DNA of 64,000 nt. It comes from Pratylenchus scribneri. Its lineage: Eukaryota > Nematoda > Chromadorea > Rhabditida > Pratylenchidae. The stretch is taken from contig JAQSEB010000032.1 in NCBI GenBank assembly GCA_030063045.1, forward strand, positions 2,046,001 to 2,110,000, given 5' to 3'. Below, in pieces: positions 10,613 to 21,591 of this stretch. The notes below the pieces were generated by a model. That model worked only from the letters and a program-made list of their open reading frames with translations, was not told the DNA's origin and made no database searches. The position numbers and the translations under genes were made by a program. Numbering within the stretch: the stretch's first letter is position 1; every line of letters begins with the position of its first letter.

Positions 10613-13600
10613 TCAAAAGAATGAACACCGTTGATTCTCCTCATCCTCCCCGTTTCCATCCTCATTTTGGCCACCCTGCGCATCCTCCTCCCCTTGTCCT
10701 CCATCCACTGTCAGTTTCGGAGGCTGCGGCCCCAATCCCGGCTGTCTTGGCCCTCGTCTAATTCCCATTCCCTTCCTTCCGTTCCTCCTTTCCGATCTTG
10801 AAGGCGTACAACTGGCCACAAGACGGGCAGCGGCCGCCACCAACAACAATTTGAGTTGGGCATTCAGTAGGTGACCACTGCTTGATGAAGGGGGCCTTCG
10901 ATGGTTTTGTTGATGGTCCAAAGGGGATTGAAATCGAAGCAGCATGGCCAAACAATTAGCAGGTCGACTTTGATGCCTACCCAATTGGGGCAATTCCAAT
11001 TCCTCCAGTCGAGCCAATGTTTGGCCATCATTCTCGGAGAGGCAATGGAAAATACGTAAATCGCTACTAAAAATATTGGGGCTTTATATTCTTTAATAAA
11101 TTTTGTTGTAACTAGTGAAATTTTTTCGTTTTAATAATTAAGAATGTGTTTTCAAAATGCTGATTATAATGTGTTTCCAATTTTAAAGGTTTATCATTTG
11201 TTAAAATTGTAAATGTGTTTTTGTTTAGCTAAGATTATAATGTGTTTTGGTAGGGTTAATTACCCGGGGGCGGGTAATGAAAAAGCGGGTAACGGGTAAT
11301 ACGGGTAATTGGGGTCCGGGTAATGGGTAGGGTAGGCCAAACTCGAAAAATACCCGCGGGTACTACCCTACCCGTTCCTTGTTAAGACATTTTTTGAAAT
11401 TCGTTTAATAAAATTTTTAAAATTGGCCAAAATAAATATCATAATAAAAAATAATAAAAACTCTTCTTCATCTTCAAATTTTTTTTCACTCAAATCTTTG
11501 CCTTTTGCAACAATTCAGGCTTTGAAATAAACATATTAAATGCTTGTGAACAATTAAATTCAGAATTTTCTTTAATCGAAACAAGGGCATTCACTGTATC
11601 AACTTTAAAACTGTTTCTTTCATCCGTCCAAACATACGTTGGCAAGGAGGGCAGGACAACCACCAATTTTGTGCCTCCCTAAAATTGCCCGCGGCAGCGA
11701 AAAATTTGGTTTTTGTAATGGCCGCGCAGCGAAAAATTAGGTCTAAAAATGGCCCCGATAGAGGAAAATTTAAGCCAAAATTAGGCGCGCAGCGAAAAAT
11801 CAGAGCCAAAATTAACCGCGCAGAGAAAAATTAGAGCCAAATTTAGCCGCGCAGCGAAAAATTAGAGATAAAATTAGCCACGCAGCGAAAAATTTTTATA
11901 ATTTCAGAAAATTGGTCAAAATCAGGCTTTATCAGGCTTTTTCCGAAATCAGGTTTTTGTCAGGAAAAATCAGAAAAAGCAGGGAAAACCTGATAAATCA
12001 GGCATTCTGAGAGCCCTGCATAAAAAAATACAATTTTTGTTCCCTAAATGGTGGCTTTAAAAAGGTTACGGGTAGGCGGGTAGTCGGGTAGTCAAGGTGC
12101 GGGTAATGGGTAATGCGGGTAATTGGGGTCCGGGTAACGGGTAGGGTAATTTGCCCAAAATCCTTACGGGTACCCTACCCGACTACCCTACCCGTCAACG
12201 GGTAATTAACCCTATTTTGGCCTGCTTAGATTGTAATTGTGTTTTCGCTTGCTAAGATTGTAAATGTGTTTTCGCCTGCTAAGATTGTAAATGTGTTTTC
12301 GCCAGCTAAAATTGTAAATGTGTTTTCGCCAGCTAAAATTGTGTTTTCGCCTGCTAAGATTGTAAATGTGTTTTCGCCTGCTAAGATTGTAAATGTGTTT
12401 TCGCCTGCTAAGATTGTAAATGTGTTTTCGCCAGCTAAAATTGTGTTTTCGCCTGCTAAGATTGTAATTGTGTTTTCGCCTGCTAAGATTGTAAATGTGT
12501 TTTCGCTTGCTAAGATTGTAATTGTGTTTTCGACAGCTAAGATTGTAAATGTGTTTTCGCCAGCTAAGATTGTAAATGTGTTTTCGCATGCTAAGATTGT
12601 ACTTGTGTTTCGCCTGCTAAGATTGTAAATGTGTTTTCGCTTGCTAAGATTGTAAATGTGTTTTCGCCTGCTAAGATTGTAAATGTGTTTTCGCCTGCTA
12701 AGATTGTAAATGTGTTTTGGCCTGCTTAGATTGTAATTGTGTTTTCGCCTGCTAAGATTGTAATTGTGTTTTCGCTAGATAAGATTGTAATTGTGTTTCG
12801 CCTGTTAAGATTGTAAATGTGTTTCGCCTGCTAAGATTGTAAATGTGTTTTCGCCAGCTAAGATTGTAAATGTGTTTTCGCATGCTAAGATTGTACTTGT
12901 GTTTCGCCTGCTAAGATTGTAAATGTGTTTTCGCTTGCTAAGATTGTAAATGTGTTTTCGCCTGCTAAGATTGTAAATGTGTTTTCGCCTGCTAAGATTG
13001 TAAATGTGTTTTGGCCTGCTTAGATTGTAATTGTGTTTTCGCCTGCTAAGATTGTAATTGTGTTTTCGCTAGATAAGATTGTAATTGTGTTTCGCCTGTT
13101 AAGATTGTAAATGTGTTTCGCCTGCTAAGATTGTAAATGTGTTTTCGCCTGCTAAGATTGTAAATGTGTTTTCGCCTGCTAAGATTGTAAATGTGTTTTC
13201 GCCTGCTAAGATTGTAAATGTGTTTTCGATTGAAAGGATTGTAATTGTGTTTTCGTTTCTAAGTAAAATGTGTTTTCGAAGGCTATAATCTTTTGAGTTA
13301 AAAATTTTTTATTGTGAATTTTCCATCCTAGAAATTGCCTAATTAACCATTTTTTTCCATCGAATTCAGGTCAATCTATTAAATTTTTCCCCTCTCACCC
13401 TTGGGTCATTTCCATGCTGAAACGGGCCACATTCAGTCGGCGATTGTCCTGCACCAAGAAAGGCAATCCAACCACAAAATGGGCAAAACATTCGCCATCG
13501 GGATTGTCCACCCTTTGGACAATTCCATCGGAAGGGGAAGAGCTAATTCGGCTCAAAATTGTTGGCAAAAGCCAAACTCGTCGATCCAAATCTGTCAAAG

Positions 13601-16600
13601 TGAGTACGGTGCGGCCAAGAGATTCAAAGACCCAGGAGGGCGATCGAAAACAATTAGCACGTTGCCATAGGTCCAACAGGGGAAAACCTTCGGAATCGGT
13701 GACCTGCAATTAAATTCATTTATTCATTTGGGAGAATCGGGATTGCGAATTGGAGAAGGGAAATGAAATTGATGTCCTCAAAATGAATGATCAATGTTGA
13801 ACAAATTGGCATAATATGGAAGTGATGGATTGAAGATTGGTGGACGATTTTCCGAAATGGGACGATTGTCCGAAATCTTTAGCATGTACTATTTCCGCTA
13901 GACTCCTATGCTCCGAATCCGAAGCCCATAAGCCCATAGTCCCTAGCCCCTACTCTGATTTCGGACAATCGTCCTATTTCGGAAAATCGTCCCTCCACCA
14001 TAAAAACCATTCATACTTGCCTGCAATTCTGTGCCCGCCCTTCGAATTTGGAGCAGTTTTGCATCCACAATGAAGCTGAGGGCATAACTGGTAAAAAAAA
14101 AGTACATAAATAAATAATGAAAAAAGTCAATAAATTTATTGCTTTATCAATGAACTTTTTGCTAAAATTATTCATCAAATTCCACCCACTTACTCTTTGC
14201 AAGGTCTGGCTTTGGTGTTTCTGCCGCCTCCATCAGGGCCTGATCCACTGCCCGGCGATATTGGCCCACCCCCAGCCGGGCCCATTCCTGCCAATCGTCG
14301 AATCCTCATTTGGATTTCGTTGGCTTCATCGCCGCCTTCCTCTTCTTCCTCTTCCCCATCCAATTCATCATCGATGCCACCCTCTCGGCACCCAAATTCA
14401 CCTCCATTTTGGCCATTGTCGAGTGTGGGAGGATGGGCACGGCCAGAGAGCAATTGATCACCAATTTGTTGAGTGGAAGAACAAGATCTGTGCGAAAGGG
14501 GATAATAGAAATAGAAATGATTGGATGATGGGAGAAAATTTGATACTGTACGGGCAATTGAAAAAGGAAGGGAAAGGAAAGGACCACACATAGATGAAGA
14601 TACCCTTGGCATGCCTGCTAGCTGGGTGCTGATTGGGGCGACTCTGCTACAGTATTTTCTTTTCTCCCTTCCTTTTTCTTGACGAGATAGCATTTCAAAG
14701 TGCCCTAAATGCAAAATCATTTCTACCAATCCTTTTTTTGTGGGAAGGAATGTTTTTAAAAAGCTTATAACTCATCAATGGATCAACCGATTTTGAAGAT
14801 CTTGATATTATTTGATAGAGCGGAAAATGCTCTATTCAGTAATTTAATAATATTTTGTAAAATATTAAAGTGAAAAGAGAATTTAAGAAAAAATTCTCAA
14901 AATCTTACAACTAATAAATTGGGGAAATGTAGAGCGATTTTGGGGATGTCAAAAATCAAAATCTAAGTACAAATAATCGATAGATATCGAATTATCGATA
15001 AATCTTCTTCTAGTCCCAGCTAATATTTAATTTAGACATAAAATTGCTTCTAAATCTAAATTCAATTCATGATTAATAATTTGCTAAGTTTTTTGAAGAC
15101 TTACGGATATTCAGCATTGTGCTGTGCTACTCCATTTCCCTCCTTCTCCATCATCATTGATTCCACATCCTCATCAATTCCTCCTCCTCTTCCATTTCTT
15201 CGTTCATCATTATTCTCCAATAATGCCAACTTTTCGCTTTCATTTCCCAACTCATTTCGACCATTATTATTGTTATTTTTTTGATGTTGCATCAGCAAGA
15301 GTGTTGATGGACCACCATTAGAGAGCACTCGATTATCCGGCATTTGTGGGCAGCAATTAGACGAGGGTGTCGATGGAGGATTGATGATTATATCTGAAGA
15401 AGAGGAGGGGCGAATGTAACGGTTAAATGGATTTATATGGAGGAGAGAATTGAATGAATACAGCCGATTGAGTAGCTGCGCCATTCTGTGGACTATAACA
15501 CAACAATAAAACAACCCATTCGGGAAGGCGAGATGCCATTTTAAAGCTAAAAAATGTCTTCTAAAAAGTGGCTAACTAATTTTTCGAAAACATAAAATGT
15601 TTAATGAAAAAGCAGCTTTTCCTCCAAAAATTCAAGTTAATTACTCTCGAAGGCATGTAATCTTTTTAAAGGTTGAATTCATAAATATTAAATGGGCCAC
15701 TTTTTATAGGATACTTTAAGCTTTCAAATGATATATTGCCTTCTTGAATTGGCTATCGCCTCGCTGAACTATGGACCCAAAAACCGATGCAGGTACTCAA
15801 TAGGTGATGCTCATTTTCATTGTCAATTTTATCCCTTACCCTGCCCCTCTCTGCATTTATATAGGGAGGGGATTTTGAACTTTGCAGGAAAAAAATACTA
15901 AAAATAAGGAAGGAATGTGGTTTTGAATGAATGGATGAAGTCTGGGTGTTTACCTATGCAAAATGCTCGGTTATGGCCGAGAATTGAGAAGATTTTTGGG
16001 ACTCCCCAAAATTTTTGGACACACAAAGGAAAGCGGAAAAGAAGGCTCAATGGAAAGCGGAAAAGAAGGGGGAAGGGGCAGCCGTGCTGGCCAATTCACT
16101 GCTTCTTTCTGGCCCAAATTGGGCAATGGCCCGAGGCAACGGCGATGACAACGAAGACGAGGAAGGAGGAAGAGGAGGGCGAGAATGGACGGCATTATGA
16201 GCCGAAGGGCCCCGCCACATTTCTTTGTGTTGTTGCCTCCTCCTCCCCTTTCGATGGGCTTGGCCCCCCTTTCGGCCACCGGATAACTCAATTTCCCTTT
16301 TTTGGGTAAAGGAGGGGAATCCAAATGGACCAAAAAGAAAAATGAGCCGCTGAGAGATGAGCAAAGCCAAAGGGATAAAATGGCTTTTAGGATGGACGAA
16401 TTACCAAAAATGGGGGGATGTGAATTGGATGAGGATGGATGGCTTCAATGTGGGGACAAATTGGCGAAAATTGGACCAGCAGCAGTGGGGCCTAAAATTG
16501 ATGGCCAAATTGGGTGGAAATTTGGGTGGTGGGGCCAATGTCTCCTCCATTTTCCATGGGAAATAGACCAATTGGCCAACGGTGGCCACAGATTGTCCAA

Positions 16601-18024
16601 TTCTTGGTAGCACCGGACAAACTGCGATGGCCACAGGAGGGACCAATTCCCTTTCTTCCATTTTTTTATTTGCATAAATCCATCCATCCTCTCCTAATTA
16701 GTCGGGGACTTGTTTTCGCCCATTTTTGCTCCTGGTCTTTGCCTATTCCGTCCTTCTTTATTTGGTGTACTTATTTTACATAGTTTATATTGGAAAATAT
16801 TTATGGATTGCCGGAAAATTTGGCATAAAATTCAGAAAGAAAGTTGCCAAAAGCCCCCTACTCAAAAGCGAGGGATTAGTGGGTGCCATTGATTCAGATG
16901 TGCCATTCTTTTGGCCATAGCTCAACGAGGCAATAGCCGATTTGAGAAGGCGATATATCCTTGGAAAGCTCTAAATGTCTTCTAAAAAGTGGCTTATTTT
17001 AATTTTATGAAATCCAGAATTTTAAAAAGTTTCATGCCTTTGACTGTAATAAACCCGAATTTATCGAGGAAGCCGCTTTTTTACAAATGGATTTAAATTT
17101 TCAAAAATTAAAATAGGCCACTTTCTGGAGGAGATTTAAGGCTTTCAAATGGCCTATCGCCTTCCCAAATTAGTTGCTTCCTTGTTGAGCTACGACTAAA
17201 AAGAACGGAGCAGGAGTCCTATTTCGCGCTCACCAACACTCCGATGATTTTTGTGCCTTCCACCACCGATGGCCCCAATTCCATGGGGTCGATTATGCTG
17301 CGATTGGCCATGCCTCATTGTCATCAATGGCATTGGTGCATCGATGCCAAGACCCGAATTTTTTGATGGCACCGTTCCATTCCGTTGGGAAGATGATAAA
17401 AATGTGCTCATTGGGATTGATTGTTGGTGGGATTGTGTGGATGGCCCATTTTGAAAATGGCCAACATTGTTGAGTGGATGCGAATTCTGGCGATGCTGTT
17501 GACAAAGCCTTTGCCGATGATGTTGATGGGATGGCTAAAAATCAAGATGATTATAGGGGGATAATATGGCCCATCATTTGGGGTCAAAATTGGATAAGAA
17601 TATTCAGTTTCGTCCACAATTTGTAAAAATTAAAATGGGGATTTAATTTTACAGCCCAACTCCTTATTAGGTTGTGGCTTAGATTAGGGCTAGATTTAAG
17701 CTGACTATGGCCAGGATTTATAAAGATTTTAGCAAAAATTTCCGAAAATGTTGAGTTGAGGAATCCCTCTTGTACTTTTCACAATAAGAATGTAAACACT
17801 AAATTCCTTGGAGGCCCATCATTTTTTGGGTAATTCACCTGCTGCTGTTGGTCATGATGTTCCGTCGAATTGGCCATAAATGAGCGGAATGGGCCACCAC
17901 CGCCAATTGGGTGATGGGGAATGTGATTTTGGTGATTTGAATGATGATGATTCGAAGATGGTGTGGAGGAGGAGGCGGTGGAATGATGGAAAAATTGGGT
18001 GGCCAATGGGGAAGGCGGATTCAT
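10613..18024 (-). CDS. Unrecognised 631-residue protein, low-complexity N-terminus with folded C-terminal domain
   Basis: Seven exons keep one frame across every junction: 18024-17839, 17534-17234, 15393-15105, 14487-14194, 14087-14021, 13703-13399 and 11066-10613. Residues 1-160 are rich in His, Asn, Gln and Ser. Residues 160-350 are acidic and Gly-rich with a Glu run. Residues about 360-530 look folded, alternating strand-like stretches such as [28 protein letters not shown] and [10 protein letters not shown] with [20 protein letters not shown]. The last resembles the end of a PTB/PH fold, only a weak hint. The tail is Glu/Gly-rich. The start is the first ATG of the first His-rich exon; upstream exons are possible. 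The intron after 14021 has donor CAG/GCAAGT (GC-AG): no nearby GT keeps frame. Large introns hold a minisatellite, a hAT-like element and MITEs. I do not recognise the family, so no function is offered. Confidence 0.6.
11251..12214. mobile_element. Non-autonomous hAT-like element with GGGTA-rich subterminal repeats
   Basis: The left end TAGGGTTAATTACCCG and right end CGGGTAATTAACCCTA are exact inverses. Both sides are flanked by TTTTGG (11245-11250 and 12215-12220), a likely remnant of an 8-bp target duplication. Inside each terminus is a cluster of GGGTAA / CGGGTA motifs in both orientations. At about 11690-11900 there are roughly six copies of a 30-bp unit containing CGCGCAGCGAAAAATTAGA. 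No transposase was found. It sits at the left edge of minisatellite array 2, inside an intron of the 631-residue protein gene. The superfamily is inferred from ends and duplication. Confidence 0.7.
12226..13265. repeat. 27-bp minisatellite, array 2
   Basis: Tandem copies of GATTGTAAATGTGTTTTCGC plus CTGCTAA (27 bp, the reverse orientation of array 1), with variants in the CTGC and AAATG positions. Some units lack one T (TGTGTTTCGCC). A block of about 294 bp is repeated: the variant TTTTGGCCTGCTTAGATTG recurs near 12716 and 13010 with the same following units. Degenerate units at about 11160-11250 show the array extended left before the hAT-like insertion. Intronic. Confidence 0.9.
13838..14000. 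mobile_element. 163-bp MITE with about 40-bp inverted repeats
   Basis: The left arm TGGTGGACGATTTTCCGAAA continues to GGGACGATTGTCCGAAAT. The right arm is the near-perfect inverse, ATTTCGGACAATCGTCC through to GAAAATCGTCCCTCCACCA. The short loop has no coding content. It lies inside the GC-AG intron 13704-14020. No target duplication can be called with confidence. Confidence 0.75.
15487..15801. mobile_element. Inverted-repeat MITE family 1, copy E
   Basis: The left part reads GGGAAGGCGAGATGCCATTT then GTCTTCTAAAAAGTGGC. The right part reads GGCCACTTTTTATAGGATAC, ATATTGCCTTCTTGAATTGG, CGCCTCGCTGAACTATGG and ends near GCAGGTACTCAAT. It is in intron 15394-17233 of the 631-residue protein gene. 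The outermost left TIR is degraded. Confidence 0.6.
16895..17215. mobile_element. Inverted-repeat MITE family 1, copy F
   Basis: The best-preserved left end: CCATAGCTCAACGAGGCAAT, then GAGAAGGCGATATATCC and CTTCTAAAAAGTGGC. The right end is the inverse: GGCCACTTTCTGGAGGAGA, GGCCTATCGCCTTCCCAAAT and TTGTTGAGCTACG. The TIRs are about 80 bp or longer around a diverged A/T-rich core. It shares an intron with copy E. Confidence 0.7.
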
Positions 18025-21000
18025 TACTTTCTTTTGTGGATTTGACGGGGATTTGGGATTGGCTGGAAATGGATTAGGTTTAAATTTTAATCTTTGAACG
18101 ATTTTTTGGAGAAAAAGCCGAGAGAAAGGAATGCGCATTAAAAGAAAAAAAATATATAATTGGGAAATTGGAGGAAAAGCTTGGAAGGAAAAAGCCTGGG
18201 TAAAAAGGGGGAAATAAGGCTTGGTGGAAGGAAGGAAGAATGGACTAATTGGACGAAAAAGGAGACATTGAAAATGGAGGTATAGATAGGGAAGAGGATG
18301 CGCCAAAGAGGGGGTTAAAACGGAATTAAATTTGCAAAAATTGACTGGGAATCAGGGCAGATCGTTGTTGATTGTTTTCACAAAAATGTGGCCTATTAAT
18401 AGGCAAAATATGCTCATTAGTTAATCAATGGCATTTTTAGCCCTAATAGAATTATTGACACATTTAATTGAAGGGGCAAAATGGAAGATATGGCCTAATA
18501 AGGAGGAAATCATGTTCAATCTTCAAGCCCTCTCCACATTTTGATATGGTCACGCCATCGATATTTGATGGCCAAATCCCAGGCGGCATCAAATGCTATC
18601 ATCATTCAAATTATTCATCAATTCTGGCAAAAAACTTCTGAAATCAGCTGGAAGAAGATTCGACCTTTGAACATTGATAATTCAATTGATGATGCTAAAG
18701 GCAATTTGTGCTGTGGAGTGTGGATCATTGGCAAAACAAAAAAATGCGAAATTCCCTCTCATCAAAATGGAAAGGAGGGGAAATGACACTCGAATGTCAT
18801 TTGCTTTGCATACTGATGATGTTAGTGAGGAAAAAGCACCTGTGGTTGACCAAAAAAACCATATGAACAAAATATAAAATGAGTGGGGGGAAATGGCCAA
18901 CAAATACGCCGCCCAAATGTGGATGAAGCATTCCTCACCCCCGCCCCTTTTGGCACAATTGCCAAAGGAGAGAATGGGCGATAAATTGGTTGGACCATCA
19001 TTATATGGAGAAGGGCCCGCGCTGGCCTTGTGGGGCACAGATTGTGGTTGGCCAATTTGTTTGCACTTGGCCAAATGTGTTGAAGGGGGAGAGGGGAAGG
19101 GGCCACCCCGGCGGGAATTGGCGAGGGGAAAACGACGGAGATTTGGGGTCGGCGGAAAATGGAAGTGGAAATTCACGCCTGAATGCCGGCCACGGGGTGA
19201 AGGGGAAAAATGGAATGGTTTAATGCTAGTTTAATGCTAACATTGGAAGGGGGAACTAAAGGGAATAAGTCGAGATTAATTCCGCCTTTTTCCAGAAACT
19301 ATTAATCCGCCTTAAATTATAGACAACAGAAGACTGATTTGCGATGAAATATGCCATTGATTGTGCAGTGCGCAGAAAATCGAGCCTCCTTTTTACCATT
19401 TTGCTGCCTCCTCTTTTGCCACAATTTCCCTCCGGCATTTTGGCCACTCCTTTTTAAGAGGGTCAAATTGAGAATGTTATGTCCTCCTCCAATTTCCGTC
19501 CTCTCACTCAGATTTATGTTGTTTCCTCCCCTTCTCATTTTCTGGCCCTAACTTTTCTGCGTTGTGCGCCATTTTTGTTGGTGTGAATAATTTTTTGGTT
19601 GGTGCCCCCTCCGTCCAAATGTGCAAATGCTGCTTATATGGAGGGAGGAAATGTGAGCAAAAAATGGGGGTGGAATTGGGGATGCCGGCGGAATTGATGA
19701 GTGGATTGGTGGGATGGGGACAAGGTTAGGGCCATGAGAGGGAGGAGGATGCTCGGGACTCGGGAGCTGGGACTGACTTGAGTGGGCACCGGAGGGAATG
19801 GATGGAATGGGACAATGAATGAATGAATGAAGGGGGATGGACCGAGCGGTGCATAAAAACAAAGGAAAATGGGGAAAAGGGGAGGAGGATGAGGCCAAGA
19901 TGCGGGGAAATTGGATTTGCCATTTGGCCATGCATTCGGCCCGCCGATTCCCCTCGCACAAAACTTTGCCTCCTTCATCGGTGGCCATAAAGGATGGATG
20001 AAGTGAATGTGAGTGAGCAGGGGCCAAACTATTCGGTTTCCGTGCCCTCTTTTGGAAGGGGTGGCAAAAAAAGTTGTTTGGCTTGAAGATGGGATTTTTT
20101 CCTTTTTTGATGGCAATGAAATTGGACGGGATTTTTTGTGGAAAAAAGGAAGGAAATGTGTTAGAGTAAAGGGCGAAATCCATCTCGCGCGTCGCGCCTA
20201 ACAAATCATTTTTTGCCTCTGGAAACAGATTGGAATGGACAAGTTCGGAGAAGGGAAAAAGGGATTCGTAACGATGGAAAAGTTCCAAATGGTTTTGGGT
20301 ACAATTCGAATATAACATCAAAAAACCAAGGCCAAATTGAAATTGGCATTCATAAAAAAAGAAGGCAAAATCTAATTAAATAAATAATGAACCGTCTCAT
20401 GTTGAGCGGTTGGTCGATTGGTTAAATTCCTTTGTTCAACTACCATTAGGATGTGGGTTCGATCCCCTCCACCGGTGGATATTTTTATTTTATGGGCAAA
20501 AAATTTTTTATTCATTTTTTTTCGGTGAATATGTTCATCTTTTCGGCCAACCTTTTTTAAACCCTCAATGGCCAGTGCATCATGGCCCCAAAAATATAAG
20601 GTTGGGTGGGGATGGATTGCAAAAGGGGGCGCGGAGGCAGTAAATTTTCCTGTGTTGGTCCCGGGACTCTTTGTTGGGCGGGAATTTCGGCAAAAACCGG
20701 CTTCTTCGCTTTACTGGCCAAGCACACAAAATGGGAAGGAGGGTAAGGAATGGAGGGCAAAACAGCCCCCAGCAGCAGTGCCCTCTGCCCCAATCCAATT
20801 CAATGTGGTCTGACCCCCTTGGCCCAAATGCCATCGTCCAAGGTCCAAATGTGCCCACCTCCACACATCTTTTCTTGGCCCCCATATTTCATCGCCCCCT
20901 TCAATATATTCTTCCCCTTCTTTTGTGCCCATCCCGACACCGTCAATTCTCAATGTTGGCCTCGGACCCCATTTTTAGGCATTGGTTTTGAGACCAATTC

Positions 21001-21591
21001 GCCGCCATTTCCCCTCTTCAAAAATATTTACCCTCTATTCGACCAAATAAATTTATTTTGCTGTCAAATAAATTTGGTCAAAGAAAATAAATTAAAATTT
21101 ATATAAAATTTATTTATGCCATCCGAATGTGTTGACTGGAAATAAGTAAAATATTTTGTATTTTTAAGGCTCTCACATTCGAATTTAGAGGAGGATGAAT
21201 GGAATATTCGAATTTTGGGGAATGTTTAATAAAAAAAACATAAATTTAGGGCAAGAAAGTGAATGAATTATGTTGGAAGAGAGGCAAGAAAAGGCCACAA
21301 AAATTTGATGGGAATGAAAAAGGTCATTCGGTAAAAGAGAAATGGCCACAAAAGGAAGGGAAATTTGAAATGGAATGGGATATGTGTAAATGAAATTATA
21401 AATGAATGATTAGAAGGCACAGTATATTTGGTTAAATACACAACTAATTAATTAAACGGGATTCAGAGATCAAAATATACAATGAATAATAATAGGAGGG
21501 AATGAACAATGGAATGGAGGTGGGAAAAAGGCAAAAAGAATGAATTAGAGGAGTCACCGAGAAGGGAATATAAATCAAATTCTTCTTGTGT
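18025..21591. other. Intergenic region without a supportable gene
   Basis: About 3.6 kb between the start of the 631-residue protein gene and the stop of the IP5 2-kinase, both minus strand. Open frames here are short, rich in Trp/Gly/Lys or Pro/Ser, and lack splice-consistent continuations or family motifs. The base composition resembles 4.7-10.6 kb. It contains one tRNA-like sequence near 20.4 kb and the presumed promoter of the upstream minus gene. Confidence 0.45.
20403..20486 (+). pseudogene. tRNA-like degenerate sequence
   Basis: Contains an A-box-like GGTTGGTCGATTGGTT and a clear B-box GGGTTCGATCCCC about 50 bp downstream. The ends do not form a 7-bp acceptor stem, so it is called tRNA-like rather than a functional tRNA. 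Confidence 0.4.

Noticed and set aside
12226..13265. CRISPR-like array
   Set aside because: Units are contiguous 27-mers without unique spacers, in a eukaryotic intron; it is a minisatellite.
18682..19234. Overlapping open frames on both strands near 19 kb
   Set aside because: Both strands are equally open and composition is low complexity; no splice-supported extension.
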